From: Microbacterium hydrocarbonoxydans
GTDB lineage: Bacteria > Actinomycetota > Actinomycetes > Actinomycetales > Microbacteriaceae
NCBI RefSeq assembly: GCF_904831005.1
Contig: NZ_LR882982.1
Coordinates: 2,852,001 to 2,916,000, forward strand
Direction: 5' to 3'
Length of the DNA stretch: 64,000 nt
In this document: positions 54,791 through 63,891 of the stretch, piece after piece
How the letters are laid out: each line of letters begins with the position of its first letter
How positions within the stretch are numbered: position 1 is the first letter of the stretch
Made by a program: the position numbers and the translations under genes
The notes under the pieces: generated by a model
The model's database searches: none
The model's input: the letters and a program-made list of their open reading frames with translations, nothing else
What the model was told of the DNA's origin: nothing

Positions 54791-54844
54791 GCTCTGCACG
54801 CTCCGGATGACGATCTGATGACCGTATTCCGGAGTACGCAGAGC
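54791..54844. repeat. Long imperfect inverted repeat
   Basis: GCTCTGCACGCTCCGGA (54791-54807) and its partner at 54828-54844 match at 14 of 17 positions around a 20-base loop. The loop starts TGACGATCTGATGA, nearly repeating TGACGATCTGGTGA at the end of the peptidase gene (54741-54754). Confidence 0.7.
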
Positions 54845-54934
54845 ATCCTCACCTGGCGGGGTTACGATATCGGTGCTGCGGAGGATGGACACCGCAGCAT
54901 CCCGCCAATCCATTCCCCCTCCTAAGGATCACGC

Positions 54935-55858
54935 GTGGGTGCTCCCGAGCCTGTCGACGGCCCGCCACTGGCCGCCCTGCGCCGCTCTCAGCGGCCCAGC
55001 CGACGCTTGCCGCGTCGTGCCGCCGAGGGGCGGCGATCGTTCACCTCCACGCTGCGCGCACTCGAGCAGCTGGCGGATGCCGGCGCCCAGGTGTCGGTGC
55101 ACGTCGTCGACCTCGACAGCCACACCCATGTGCTTGCGGGTGATGACCATGTGACGATGCCGGTCGCGGGACTCGGTGTCGTCCCTCTGCTGATCGAGGT
55201 GGCGGCGGCGTTCGAGGCGGGCACGCTCGACCCGCTCGAGATCGTCGAACGCACCGCCGTCGACGCGGTCTCGACGTCAGGGCTGTGGCGGCACCTGCAT
55301 GCGCCCGCGCTGCCGCTCGAAGACCTGGCCGTGCTCGCTGCGACGGCCGGAGACCCCATCGCCGTCAACGCGCTGCTGCAGAGGGTGGGCCACGATCGCG
55401 TGCGTCACCGCATCGAGGCGCTCGGGCTGCGCCGCACGGCTCTGCTCGATCGGTTCCGCGATGAGCGCGGGCCCGACGACGCCCCTCAGGTCGCCGTGGG
55501 CTCGGCGCGCGAGCTGGCTGGTCTCTTCTCCGCGCTCGTGAACTCGCAGGTGGTGGGTGCGTCGGTGAGCGCTCAGGTGTCGGAGTGGCTGAGCTTGAAC
55601 CAGGATCTGAGCCTCGTCGCCTCTGCGACCGGTCTCGATCCCTTCGCGCACGATCACGATGCGCACGGCCTGCTGTTCATCAACAAGACCGGCCGCGACC
55701 GCGGCGTGCGCGCAGAGGCGGGAGTCCTCGCAGGTCCCCGCGCAGGCGTCGCCTACTCGCTGATCGTCTGCTTCGACGACCTGTCGATCGCGCACCGGCT
55801 GCGGGCGCACGACGCCTTCCGCGTCCTCGGCGTAGAGCTCATGGAGTACACGCACTGA
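54935..55858 (+). CDS. Class A beta-lactamase-fold protein lacking the catalytic Ser and Lys
   Basis: The 307-residue protein starts at GTG 54935, after TAAGGA. The basic N-terminus has no signal peptide. The fold cues of the serine beta-lactamase group are there: VHVVDLDSHTHVLAGDD (strand pair before the active Ser), DPIAVNALLQRVG in the SDN-loop position, and LLFINKTGRDRGVRAEAGVL with an intact KTG. Where SxxK is expected the chain reads MPVAGLGVVPLL, with Gly79 and Val82 replacing Ser and Lys. It should not be a penicillin-hydrolysing enzyme; a binding or regulatory role is inferred. Confidence 0.75.
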   Translation: MGAPEPVDGPPLAALRRSQRPSRRLPRRAAEGRRSFTSTLRALEQLADAGAQVSVHVVDLDSHTHVLAGDDHVTMPVAGLGVVPLLIEVAAAFEAGTLDPLEIVERTAVDAVSTSGLWRHLHAPALPLEDLAVLAATAGDPIAVNALLQRVGHDRVRHRIEALGLRRTALLDRFRDERGPDDAPQVAVGSARELAGLFSALVNSQVVGASVSAQVSEWLSLNQDLSLVASATGLDPFAHDHDAHGLLFINKTGRDRGVRAEAGVLAGPRAGVAYSLIVCFDDLSIAHRLRAHDAFRVLGVELMEYTH

Positions 55859-55899
55859 TCTTCGGGCGCCCCCACGCGAGGCATGGCTAGCCTGGAGGC

Positions 55900-56295
55900 A
55901 TGCCACGCACCGACTGGACCCCGCATCGCCGCGACGACGGCGAGATGCTCGGCTGGATCCACCCCGAGGGCGATGCATGGGCCGCTGTCGATGTGCTCGG
56001 CCGCGCCGTGACCGAGCCGATGGAGTGGCTCGACGCCGAGGCGGCGCTCGACGCGCACGGCATCTCGTGGCTCGCAGACCCGTGGATGCTCGACGGTGAG
56101 GCGGAGCTGCCGCTGCGCGTCCGCATCCTCGAGGTCACGCCCGAGGGCGAGGGGATCGCGGGGCGGGTGGTCGTGAAGGTCGACGACTTCGGCGATGTCA
56201 CCCGCCCGCTCACGCAGCAGTTCGTGCTCGAGTGGCCGGCCCCCGATCGGCTGCGGCTGCCGTTGCCGACGGATCCCGACCCTCGGGTGTTCTGA
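55900..56295 (+). CDS. Small acidic hypothetical protein
   Basis: A 131-residue protein, MPRTDWTPHRRDDGEMLGWIHPEGDAWAAVDVLGR, with strand-rich character and a C-terminal FVLEWPAPDRLRLPLP. Trp- and Asp-rich, with no transmembrane helix and no recognised domain. TAGCCT placed 6 bases before ATG 55900 supports expression. Confidence 0.75.
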   Translation: MPRTDWTPHRRDDGEMLGWIHPEGDAWAAVDVLGRAVTEPMEWLDAEAALDAHGISWLADPWMLDGEAELPLRVRILEVTPEGEGIAGRVVVKVDDFGDVTRPLTQQFVLEWPAPDRLRLPLPTDPDPRVF

Positions 56296-56330
56296 CCTGA
56301 GCGCGGCTGGCGGTCAGCTCTGCGGCGCCG

Positions 56331-57773
56331 TCACCCGGGAAGTGACGGATGCTGCTCGGCAGAGCGCTGGCGCGGGATGAACAGCGACAGGACGAGCGCG
56401 ACGATCCCGGCGGCGATCGCGAGCCAGAAGCACACGTCGAATGCCGCCCGGGTGGGCACTGAGACGCCGCCCACGTCGACGCTCATCGCGGCGAGCACCC
56501 CTCCCATCACAGCAGATGCGCTCGAGGTGCCGACCGAGCGGAAGAGCGCGTTCAAGCCGTTCGAGGCGCCGGTCTCGTTGGCGGGCACCGACCGCATGAT
56601 GATCATCGGCATGGCGGCGAACGTGAATCCGATCCCGACGCCGATCAGCAGGTTGCCGACCAGGATGTGCCAGACCTCGCTCGACCAGAGCAGCACGAAC
56701 ACGTAGGCGAGCACGATGGCTCCCGCTCCCACGGTGAAGAGCGGCCGGGGTCCGACCGTGCGCTCGAGCCAGCCTGACAGCGGCGAGATCACCATCATCA
56801 CGAGCCCGGCCGGCATGATGACCAGCGACGCCGAGACCATGTCGAGTCCGAAGCCCGCGCCCGAGGTGGCGGGCCCCTCGAGCAGCTGGGGGAAGGTCAC
56901 GTTCGACGCGAACAGCGCGAAGCCCATGCCGATCGCGGCGATGTTCGTGAAGAGCACCGCGGGGCGCGCGGCGACCCGCAGATCGAGCAGCGGATCCGTC
57001 GTCCTCAGCTGATACCAGCCCCACACGAGCAGCACGCCGACGCCGCCGATGATGCACGTGAGAGTCAGCGGAGCCGTCCAGCCCCACTCCGCTCCGCGTG
57101 AGACGAACAGCAGGATGCCGGTGAGGCCGATCGCGAGCCCGATGGCGCCGAGCACGTCGAGGCGTCCGGGGAACCGCAGCACGTCCTCGGGGATCACGAG
57201 CAGCACGAGTGCGAGGCCCACGACGCCGAGAGCCGCAGCCAGCCAGAACAGCCAGTGCCAGTCGGCGTTCACTGCCAGCAGGGCCGCGACCGGCATCCCG
57301 ATCGCGCCCCCGACGCCCATCGTCGCGCTCATCAGGGCGACGGCGGTGCCGAGTCTTTCGGGCGGCAGCACGTCGCGCATGATCGCGATGCCGAGCGGCA
57401 CGACGCCCGTCACGGCACCCTGCAGCGCACGCCCGATGATCACGCCGACGATCGACCCCGAGAGGGCGGCGATCACCGAGCCGACGATGAGCAGCGCCAG
57501 CAGCACGATCACGACGCGTCGCTTGCCGTACATGTCGCCGAGGCGGCCCGAGATCGGGGTGGCGACCGCAGCGACGAGCAGGGTGATCGTGACGACCCAG
57601 GTGGTGTCTTCGCGGGAGGCGTTCAGCAGGTGCGGCAGCTCGGCCTGAAGCGGTACGACGAGGGTGAACATGAACGACGAGCACAGCCCGGCGAACGCGA
57701 GCACCGCGACGACCGCCCAGCGAGGAGCCCTCCGGGAGAGCCTTCTGCGTGCGCGATCGTCGTTCTCTCCCAT
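56331..57773 (-). CDS. MFS drug exporter, 14-helix DHA2 type
   Basis: The 480-residue protein has about fourteen hydrophobic helices. It shows LPHLLNASREDTTWVVTITLLVAAVATPISGRLGDMYGKRRVV (motif A, GRLGDxxGkR) and an antiporter motif C-like GVGGAIGMPVAALLAV. DHA2 proteins export drugs or toxic compounds by proton exchange. ATG 57773 follows TAGCCT by 6 bases. It has its own promoter although the POT gene lies behind it on the same strand. Confidence 0.92.
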   Translation of the reverse strand: MGENDDRARRRLSRRAPRWAVVAVLAFAGLCSSFMFTLVVPLQAELPHLLNASREDTTWVVTITLLVAAVATPISGRLGDMYGKRRVVIVLLALLIVGSVIAALSGSIVGVIIGRALQGAVTGVVPLGIAIMRDVLPPERLGTAVALMSATMGVGGAIGMPVAALLAVNADWHWLFWLAAALGVVGLALVLLVIPEDVLRFPGRLDVLGAIGLAIGLTGILLFVSRGAEWGWTAPLTLTCIIGGVGVLLVWGWYQLRTTDPLLDLRVAARPAVLFTNIAAIGMGFALFASNVTFPQLLEGPATSGAGFGLDMVSASLVIMPAGLVMMVISPLSGWLERTVGPRPLFTVGAGAIVLAYVFVLLWSSEVWHILVGNLLIGVGIGFTFAAMPMIIMRSVPANETGASNGLNALFRSVGTSSASAVMGGVLAAMSVDVGGVSVPTRAAFDVCFWLAIAAGIVALVLSLFIPRQRSAEQHPSLPG

Positions 57774-57833
57774 CGCCTCAGGCTATCGGCGATCCGCACA
57801 CCCGGCCGCGCCCGCCCCGCGCGCGGGGTGCGC

Positions 57834-59297
57834 TCAGCTCACGCCCTTCATGAGCCGGAGGACGGGCTTCGCCGACAGCAGCAGTCCGATTCCGACGACG
57901 ATCGCGATCCCGCCGAGGATCGAGAAATAGGGCACCTCGTTCTTCGGGTCGTAGAACTGCACGAGCCAGCCCGAGATGGCCGTGCCCAGTGCCACGGAGA
58001 GGAAGAACAGCGCGACCATCTGCGTGTGGAAGACCCGGGGCGCCAGCTTGGTCGTGACCGAGAGCCCGACCGGCGAGATCAGCAGCTCGGCGATCGTGAA
58101 GACCAGGAGGATGCCCACGATCGCGAGCAGGGGAGTCGAGTTCGCGGCTCCGTTCGCGAAGGGCAGGAACAGCAGGAAGGCGGCTCCCATGATGATCGCG
58201 CCGAGTGCGAACTTCACCGGTGTCGACGGCTGACGGGCGCCCAGACGCGTCCAGATCGCGGCGAAGACCCCCGACAGGATGATGATGAAGACCGGGTTGA
58301 TCGACTGCACCCAGGAGATGGGCATCTCGAAGCCGAACAGATCGCGGTTCAGCCGCTCGTCCGAATACACCGTGAGCACAGTGAACTGCTGCTGATACAG
58401 CGACCAGAAGGCGACGCTCGTGATGAAGAGCGGCAGGAACCCCCATACGCGCGAGCGCTCGGTCCCGTCGATCCGACGGCTCGTCAGGATGACCGCGAAG
58501 TACGTGACCGAGGCGACGACCGTGGCGATGATGACGATGGTGGCGAGGTTGTCGGCGGTGATGACCCCGACCAGCACGAGCACGGCGATGAGCACCACGG
58601 CGGCGACGGCGATCGCGGCGACGAGCGGGTAGCGCGATCTCGGCAGCGGGTTCGGCACGTTCCGCGCCTCATCGGGAAGAGCACGCCGGCCGAAGGCATA
58701 CTGCACCAGGCCCAGGGTCATGCCGATCGCGGCGAGTCCGAAGCCGAAGTGGAAGCCGAGCGTCGACTGCAGGATGCCGGTGAGGATGGGGCCGAGGAAC
58801 GCGCCGAGGTTGATGCCGAGGTAGAACAGCGAGAAGCCCGCGTCGCGACGCGTGTCGTTGGGGCCGTAGAGCGTGCCCACGACCGCCGTCGCGTTCGCCT
58901 TGAGGCCGCCGGACCCGAGCGCCACGAGCACCAGGCCCACGCCCACACCGAGGAAGCCCGGCAGCAGCGCGAGTGCGACATGGCCGGCCACGATGACGAT
59001 CGCGCTGAGGAACAGCACCCGCTCCGACCCCAGGATGCGGTCGGCGATCCATGCGCCCAGGATGGTCGAGAGATAGACCGACCCGCCGTAGGCGCCGACG
59101 ATTCCACCTGCGACCGCCTGGGAGAGCCCGAGCCCGCCCTCGGTCACCGAGAAGTAGAGGTAGATCAGCAGGATGCCCTGCATGCCGTAGAAGCTGAACC
59201 GCTCCCACATCTCGACGCCGAACACGTGCACGAGCGCCCAGGGCTGCCCGAAGAAGCGCGTGTCGGACTGATCGGACGTGGTCTTGCTGGTTGCCAT
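57834..59297 (-). CDS. POT/PTR-family proton-coupled oligopeptide transporter
   Basis: From ATG 59297 it has 487 residues and about fourteen helices. FGVEMWERFSFYGMQGILLIYL carries the ExxERFxYYG proton-coupling motif in helix 1, and GAWIADRILGSERVLFLSAI fits the MFS-like loop. It imports di- and tripeptides. TACCGT lies 6 bases before the ATG. The long in-frame extension upstream of the ATG has no similarity and crosses the promoter, so it is excluded. Confidence 0.94.
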   Translation of the reverse strand: MATSKTTSDQSDTRFFGQPWALVHVFGVEMWERFSFYGMQGILLIYLYFSVTEGGLGLSQAVAGGIVGAYGGSVYLSTILGAWIADRILGSERVLFLSAIVIVAGHVALALLPGFLGVGVGLVLVALGSGGLKANATAVVGTLYGPNDTRRDAGFSLFYLGINLGAFLGPILTGILQSTLGFHFGFGLAAIGMTLGLVQYAFGRRALPDEARNVPNPLPRSRYPLVAAIAVAAVVLIAVLVLVGVITADNLATIVIIATVVASVTYFAVILTSRRIDGTERSRVWGFLPLFITSVAFWSLYQQQFTVLTVYSDERLNRDLFGFEMPISWVQSINPVFIIILSGVFAAIWTRLGARQPSTPVKFALGAIIMGAAFLLFLPFANGAANSTPLLAIVGILLVFTIAELLISPVGLSVTTKLAPRVFHTQMVALFFLSVALGTAISGWLVQFYDPKNEVPYFSILGGIAIVVGIGLLLSAKPVLRLMKGVS

Positions 59298-59388
59298 CCC
59301 TCCACGGTACGCCTCGTCAGGGCGCCGATCACAGCCGGATCGCGTCGCGCGATTCCGAAATCCTGCACCGGAGGGGCAGACTGGGGTC

Positions 59389-60078
59389 GTGCGAACCATC
59401 CGTGATCTCGACACCGTTGAACTCATCATCGACGCGCAGAGCCTGCTGGACTCGATCCGCGGCCCCGAGCGCGTCATCGACGCCGGAACCCTGCGTGCGC
59501 TGCAGCAATCGGGCAACTACGTCGTCGGCCTCTTCGACGCGGAGGACGGTGAGGAGCGCATGGTCGGCGCCTCCATCGCGTTCTTCGGCGCCCCGGCGCG
59601 GCGGGCCATGCACTCGCACATCACCGCGCTGCTCCCCGAGTACCGCGGTCGCGGGTGGGGGCGTGAGCTCAAGGAGCACCAGCGTCAGTGGGCGTTCTCG
59701 CGCGACGTCGGCAGGATCAGCTGGACGTTCGACCCGCTCGTAGCCCGCAACGCGCACTTCTTCCTGACCGTGCTCGGAGCGCGTGTGACCGGATACTCGG
59801 TCAACCGGTACGGGATCTTCGGTGGCGGTGACGCAGGCGACGAGAGTGATCGACTCGACGTCGAGTGGGCGCTCGCCGACATCGCGAAGCAGCCCGACGC
59901 CGATTCCGTCGTCGAGACCCTCGAGATCCCGAACGACATCGAGGCGATGAGGGTCTCTGACCCGGATGCCGCGCATGAGTGGCGCCTGCGCCTGCGCGCC
60001 CAGATGGAGGGGCTGCTCGGCAGCGGCCTCACCCTGTCGGGATTCGACGTCGACAAGGGTTACCTCTTCTCGGCCTGA
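59389..60078 (+). CDS. GNAT-family N-acetyltransferase
   Basis: In the 229-residue protein, the GNAT core has [46 protein letters not shown], where RGRGWG matches the R/Q-x-x-G-x-G/A acetyl-CoA loop. The C-terminal half (about 120-229) is longer than in minimal GNATs, with [22 protein letters not shown]. Acceptor unknown. GTG 59389 follows CAGACT by 6 bases and is divergent from the POT gene. Confidence 0.87.
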   Translation: MRTIRDLDTVELIIDAQSLLDSIRGPERVIDAGTLRALQQSGNYVVGLFDAEDGEERMVGASIAFFGAPARRAMHSHITALLPEYRGRGWGRELKEHQRQWAFSRDVGRISWTFDPLVARNAHFFLTVLGARVTGYSVNRYGIFGGGDAGDESDRLDVEWALADIAKQPDADSVVETLEIPNDIEAMRVSDPDAAHEWRLRLRAQMEGLLGSGLTLSGFDVDKGYLFSA

Positions 60079-60115
60079 GAGTTGCGCTCCGGCCCGCGCG
60101 GATAAGATTGACGTG

Positions 60116-60129
60116 CCCGTGATCACGGG
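60116..60129. promoter_or_regulatory. Palindrome at the start of the glyQS leader
   Basis: CCCGTGATCACGGG is a perfect 14-bp palindrome 7 bases after TAAGAT (60103-60108), a likely -10. It would sit on the transcription start, as an operator or a small 5' hairpin. The remaining leader to GTG 60161 is too short for a T-box. Confidence 0.5.
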
Positions 60130-60160
60130 TCATCTCCCGCATCCGACCATTGGAGCCACC

Positions 60161-61546
60161 GTGGCCGAACAGTCCCGTCTCGACAAGGTCATCGCCCTTG
60201 CCCGCCACCGCGGGTTCGTCTTCCAGGCGGGTGAGATCTACGGCGGTTCGAGGTCGGCGTGGGATTACGGACCCCTCGGCACCGAGCTCAAAGAGAACAT
60301 CCGCCGCCAGTGGTGGCAGACGTTCGTGCGCGGTCGCGGCGACATGGTCGGGCTCGACTCCAGCATCATCCTGCCCAAGCGCGTCTGGGAGGCCTCGGGT
60401 CACGTCGCCACCTTCACGGACCCGCTGGTCGAGTGCCTGAGCTGCCACAAGCGCTTCCGTGCCGACAACCTGATCGAGGATTTCGAGGCGCGCAAGGGCC
60501 GCAAGGCCGAGAACGGTCTCGCCGACGTGCCCTGCCCGAACTGCGGCACCAAGGGCCAGTACACCGAGCCCAAGTCCTTCTCAGGTCTGGTGAAGACCTA
60601 TCTCGGAGTCGTCGACGACGAGTCCGGCCTGCACTTCCTGCGTCCCGAGACCGCTCAGGGCATCTTCGTGAACTTCTCGAACGTGCTCACCGCCAGCCGT
60701 AAGAAGCCGCCGTTCGGCATCGGCCAGGTCGGCAAGGCGTTCCGCAACGAGATCACCCCGGGTAACTTCATCTTCCGCACCCGCGAGTTCGAGCAGATGG
60801 AGATCGAGTTCTTCACGCCGCCGGCCGACGCGCAGGAGTGGTTCGAGCACTGGGTCGAGGCCTGCTGGAACTGGTTCATCGATCTGGGCATCGACCCCGC
60901 GAACATGCGTCAGTTCGACGTGCCAGAAGACGACCGCGCGCACTACTCCGCCGGAACGATCGACGTCGAGTACCGCTTCGGCTTCACCGGCAAGGAGTGG
61001 GGCGAGCTCATGGGCGTCGCCAACCGCACCGACTACGACCTGTCGAGCCACAGCGAGGCATCCGGCCAGAGCCTCACCTACTTCGATCAGGCGACCGGCG
61101 ACCGCTACACCCCGTATGTGATCGAGCCGTCGTTCGGCCTCACGCGCGCCATGATGGCGTTCCTCGTCGACGCGTACCGCGAGGAGGAGGTGCCGAACGC
61201 GAAGGGCGGCACCGACGTGCGCACCGTGCTCAAGCTCGACCCGCGTCTCGCCCCCGTCAAGGCCGCCGTGCTGCCCCTGAGCCGCAACGAGCGCCTGTCG
61301 CCGCTGGCGCGCGAGGTCGCCGACACCCTGCGCAGCTCGTGGGCCGTCGACTTCGACGACGCCGGAGCGATCGGCCGTCGTTACCGCCGCCAGGACGAGA
61401 TCGGAACGCCGTTCTGCGTCACGATCGACTTCGACTCGCTCGACGACCGCGCCGTGACGGTGCGCGACCGCGACACCATGGCGCAGGAGCGCGTGTCGAT
61501 CGACGAGCTCCACGAGTACCTCGCGGAGCGCCTCAAGGGAGCGTGA
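60161..61546 (+). CDS. glyQS: Glycine--tRNA ligase, single-chain alpha2 type
   Basis: The 461-residue class II synthetase charges tRNA-Gly. It starts [29 protein letters not shown] zinc knuckle is visible as CLSCHKRF plus CPNCGTKG (CxxC pairs). Motif 2 is [25 protein letters not shown] and the motif 3 region is [18 protein letters not shown], followed by an anticodon-binding domain. GTG 60161 follows TTGGAGC. The gene has its own promoter and a palindromic start region. Confidence 0.96.
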   Translation: MAEQSRLDKVIALARHRGFVFQAGEIYGGSRSAWDYGPLGTELKENIRRQWWQTFVRGRGDMVGLDSSIILPKRVWEASGHVATFTDPLVECLSCHKRFRADNLIEDFEARKGRKAENGLADVPCPNCGTKGQYTEPKSFSGLVKTYLGVVDDESGLHFLRPETAQGIFVNFSNVLTASRKKPPFGIGQVGKAFRNEITPGNFIFRTREFEQMEIEFFTPPADAQEWFEHWVEACWNWFIDLGIDPANMRQFDVPEDDRAHYSAGTIDVEYRFGFTGKEWGELMGVANRTDYDLSSHSEASGQSLTYFDQATGDRYTPYVIEPSFGLTRAMMAFLVDAYREEEVPNAKGGTDVRTVLKLDPRLAPVKAAVLPLSRNERLSPLAREVADTLRSSWAVDFDDAGAIGRRYRRQDEIGTPFCVTIDFDSLDDRAVTVRDRDTMAQERVSIDELHEYLAERLKGA

Positions 61547-61551
61547 TCCTG

Positions 61552-62283
61552 ATGGGTTCTCCGGGGGGAGGGACGCAGGAGGAGCATCGCGCGGCGACGC
61601 GAGCGGTGGCCGCGCTCGTGCTCGGCGCGTTGGCGGTGAGCTGGATGCTGCTCGCGGTGCTCGATCTTCGCGACAACGACGGGGCGGCGCCCCTCATCGC
61701 GATGTTCGGCGTCCCGGCGATCACCTCGGCGTTCGTCATCCAGATCGTGATGACGCGACTGGGTGAGCGCAAGAGAGTGCCGAAGCCGGTGCTGTGGCTG
61801 ATGCTCGCCGTGCTGCCGCTCGGGACCCTGCTCGGTTTCGTGGTGGCGTTCCTGCGTGAGCCCGAGTACTTCGTGGGCGAAGAGAGTCCCTGGATGCTGA
61901 TCTGGGTGCCGATCTTCATCTGCGTCGGGGTGATGCTGGGCGCTCTGGTGTGGTTCTTCTTCGTCTTCCCCCTCGTGTCGCTCGCGAAGGTGATCCGTCT
62001 GATCGTCCGCCGTGAGGCGCAGCCCACGGCATTGATCATGCCGCTCGTGCTCCTCGCCCTCGGGGTCGTGTGCATCGTCGGGGGCATGTCGATGTCGAGC
62101 GGTGAGGTCGGACGCCGGGCCGAGGCGCAGATCATCGCCGCTTTCTTCGGACTCCCGGGCAGCTATGAGGTGATCTGGGAACCGGGGCTCTGGATCGTGC
62201 GCGGCATCGTCGCGGCGATCGTGATCGTCCTCGCCGTGCCCGCGATCGCTGCGCGCCTGCGTCGGGGCGCCGTCAGCTCGTGA
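61552..62283 (+). CDS. Five- to six-helix membrane protein of unknown function
   Basis: The 243-residue protein has hydrophobic segments at about 18-40, 47-67, 83-101, 113-142, 160-178 and 210-233. No domain is recognised. ATG 61552 has AAGGGAG about 9 bases upstream; GTG 61543, which overlaps the glyQS stop, would have its ribosome site too close. It follows glyQS by 5 bp, so the two are co-transcribed. Its last 11 bases overlap the tail of the DUF1801 gene on the other strand. Confidence 0.75.
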   Translation: MGSPGGGTQEEHRAATRAVAALVLGALAVSWMLLAVLDLRDNDGAAPLIAMFGVPAITSAFVIQIVMTRLGERKRVPKPVLWLMLAVLPLGTLLGFVVAFLREPEYFVGEESPWMLIWVPIFICVGVMLGALVWFFFVFPLVSLAKVIRLIVRREAQPTALIMPLVLLALGVVCIVGGMSMSSGEVGRRAEAQIIAAFFGLPGSYEVIWEPGLWIVRGIVAAIVIVLAVPAIAARLRRGAVSS

Positions 62284-62698
62284 GCGTCAGCTGCACCTGA
62301 TCGGTGCCGCCCGCCTCGACCCACGCCAGCGAGCGCTCGAGGATGCCGCGCAGCACGCCGAGGTCGACCTGCTCGAGGTCCTTGATGTACAGGCAGCCGA
62401 CCCCGGTGGTGTGCGGGCCGAGCTTTTCGAGCGCCTCGCGGTGCGCATCGACCCCGTCGAACAGATAGATCGTCGTCGCGGCCTTGCGCGGGGCGAAGCC
62501 GAGCAGACCGCTGTCGCCCTCGGTGCCGGTGGGGTACCTGTAGTGGCAGCTGCCGAAGCCGATGATCGTCCCCCAGGTCTGCGGCGCGCGGCCGGTGATC
62601 TCCTGCATGAGTGCGGTCAGCGTCTCGGCGTCCCGCCGGCGTGCGGCGGGGCTGGAGCGGGCGATGAGGCCGGCGACGTCATCGCCGGTGGGCTTCAT
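62273..62698 (-). CDS. DUF1801-family protein
   Basis: The 141-residue protein has the DUF1801 pattern: ETLTALMQEITGRAPQTWGTIIGFGSCHYRY, then GLLGFAPRKAATTIYLF and CLYIKDLEQVDLGVLRGILERSL. The fold (YdhG-like) has no proven function. ATG 62698 overlaps the stop of the repair gene upstream (ATGA), giving a coupled pair. Confidence 0.88.
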   Translation of the reverse strand: MKPTGDDVAGLIARSSPAARRRDAETLTALMQEITGRAPQTWGTIIGFGSCHYRYPTGTEGDSGLLGFAPRKAATTIYLFDGVDAHREALEKLGPHTTGVGCLYIKDLEQVDLGVLRGILERSLAWVEAGGTDQVQLTLTS

Positions 62699-63267
62699 GC
62701 CTTCGCCTTCGCCGCGGCCTTCATGGCCTTCTTGTGCTCGCGCACCTTGGTGAGCGACTCGGGTGAGACGATGTCGGCGACGCTGCGGTACGAGCCCTCG
62801 ACGCCGTAGTCACCGGCCGCCTCACGCCAGCCCGCTCCGTCGAAGCCGTACTGCTTTCCCAGCAGCGCGAGGAAGATCCTGGCCTTCTGCTCACCGAATC
62901 CGGGGAGGGCCTTGAGACGCTTCAGCACCTCGGCACCCGAGGGGTCGCCCTCGGTCCAGATCGCCGATGCATCGCCATCCCATTGATCGACGATGGTCTG
63001 ACACAGCGTCTGTACGCGCGCGGCCATCGAGCCCGGAAAGCGGTGCACCGCCGGGGTCGCCTTGAACGCGGCGAGGAACTCCTCCGGGTCCATGCGCGCG
63101 ATGGCGGCGGCATCCGCTGCGCCCGTGCGCTGCTCGATCTTGAGTGGGCCCGCGAACGCGGTCTCCATCGGAACCTGCTGGTCGAGCAGCATGCCCACCA
63201 GCAGTGCCAGCGGATTGTCTGTGAGCAGGCTGTCGGCGGCGGTGTCTCCGGTGATGTGAAGGGCCAT
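62695..63267 (-). CDS. HhH-GPD-type base-excision repair protein
   Basis: From ATG 63267 the protein has 190 residues: ALHITGDTAADSLLTDNPLALLVGMLLDQQVPMETAFAGP. The helix-hairpin-helix LKRLKALPGFGEQKARIFLALLGKQYG lies at about 119-145. The family is annotated as HhH-GPD base-excision repair glycosylase-like. The usual catalytic Asp position after the hairpin is not clear to me. CACACT lies 6 bases before ATG 63267; a start eight residues earlier would disregard this signal. Confidence 0.87.
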   Translation of the reverse strand: MALHITGDTAADSLLTDNPLALLVGMLLDQQVPMETAFAGPLKIEQRTGAADAAAIARMDPEEFLAAFKATPAVHRFPGSMAARVQTLCQTIVDQWDGDASAIWTEGDPSGAEVLKRLKALPGFGEQKARIFLALLGKQYGFDGAGWREAAGDYGVEGSYRSVADIVSPESLTKVREHKKAMKAAAKAKA

Positions 63268-63303
63268 GTGTCCAGTGTGGCACCGCCGCATGCCGGATCG
63301 GTG

Positions 63304-63891
63304 TCAGATGCGCTGGAGTCGGGGCAACGGGCCCTCGAGCCGTGCGATCGAGACTCGGACGTCGGCGATGTCGGCTTTGAGCTCGGTTTCGACGTTGTGG
63401 ATGTCGGCTTTGAGTTCGGTGCGGAGGTCGTGGATGTCGGTCTTGAGTTCGGTGCGGAGGTCGGCGATGTCGGTCTTGAGTTCGGTACGGAGCTCGGCGA
63501 TGTCGGTCTTGAGTTCGGTGCGGAGCTCGTGGATGTCGGTCTTGAGCTCGGTGCGGAGCTCGGCGATGTCGGTCTTGAGTTCGGTGCGGAGGTCGTGGAT
63601 GTCGGTCTTGAGCTCGGTGCGGAGGTCGTGGATGTCGGTCTTGAGCTCGGTGCGGAGCTCGGCGATGTCGGTCTTGAGTTCGGTACGCAGGTCGGCGATG
63701 TCGGTCTTGAGCTCGGTACGCAGGTCGGCGATGTCGGTCTCGACCTTCGTGAAGCGCTCGTCGACCCTGTCGAAGCGAACCTCGAGCCCGTGAGACTGCC
63801 GCGCGAGCATCCGGGAAACCCCTCCGAGCACCGTGGCGGTGAAGGCGAACAGCGCGATGATGATGCCGATCACATTCGGGTCCACGAGCAT
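63304..63891 (-). CDS. Membrane-anchored hendecad coiled-coil protein B
   Basis: The 195-residue protein has an N-terminal helix (VIGIIIALFAFTATVLGGVSRML), then a coiled coil of about twelve 11-residue units (TDIADLRTELK, with A/H D/E variation) and the tail VSIARLEGPLPRL. The matching 33-bp DNA repeats run from about 63380 to 63740 and should be slippage-prone. Plan, tail motif and promoter (CAGACT-GGGAGC-ATG) match protein A at 40987. The role is unknown; a variable-length tether is a guess. Confidence 0.85.
   Translation of the reverse strand: MLVDPNVIGIIIALFAFTATVLGGVSRMLARQSHGLEVRFDRVDERFTKVETDIADLRTELKTDIADLRTELKTDIAELRTELKTDIHDLRTELKTDIHDLRTELKTDIAELRTELKTDIHELRTELKTDIAELRTELKTDIADLRTELKTDIHDLRTELKADIHNVETELKADIADVRVSIARLEGPLPRLQRI
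63360..63740 (-). repeat. 33-bp tandem coding repeats
   Basis: About eleven to twelve near-identical units encoding TDIxxLRTELK. Units differ mainly in GCCGATC/GCCGAGC/CACGACC-type codons, showing homogenisation. Confidence 0.9.

Noticed and set aside
60109-60160. T-box riboswitch before glyQS
   Set aside because: The leader is about 45 bases, too short for specifier and antiterminator stems; no T-box sequence seen.
63360-63740. CRISPR-like regular repeats
   Set aside because: Repeats are directly adjacent without spacers, in frame at 33 bp, and encode a hendecad coiled coil.
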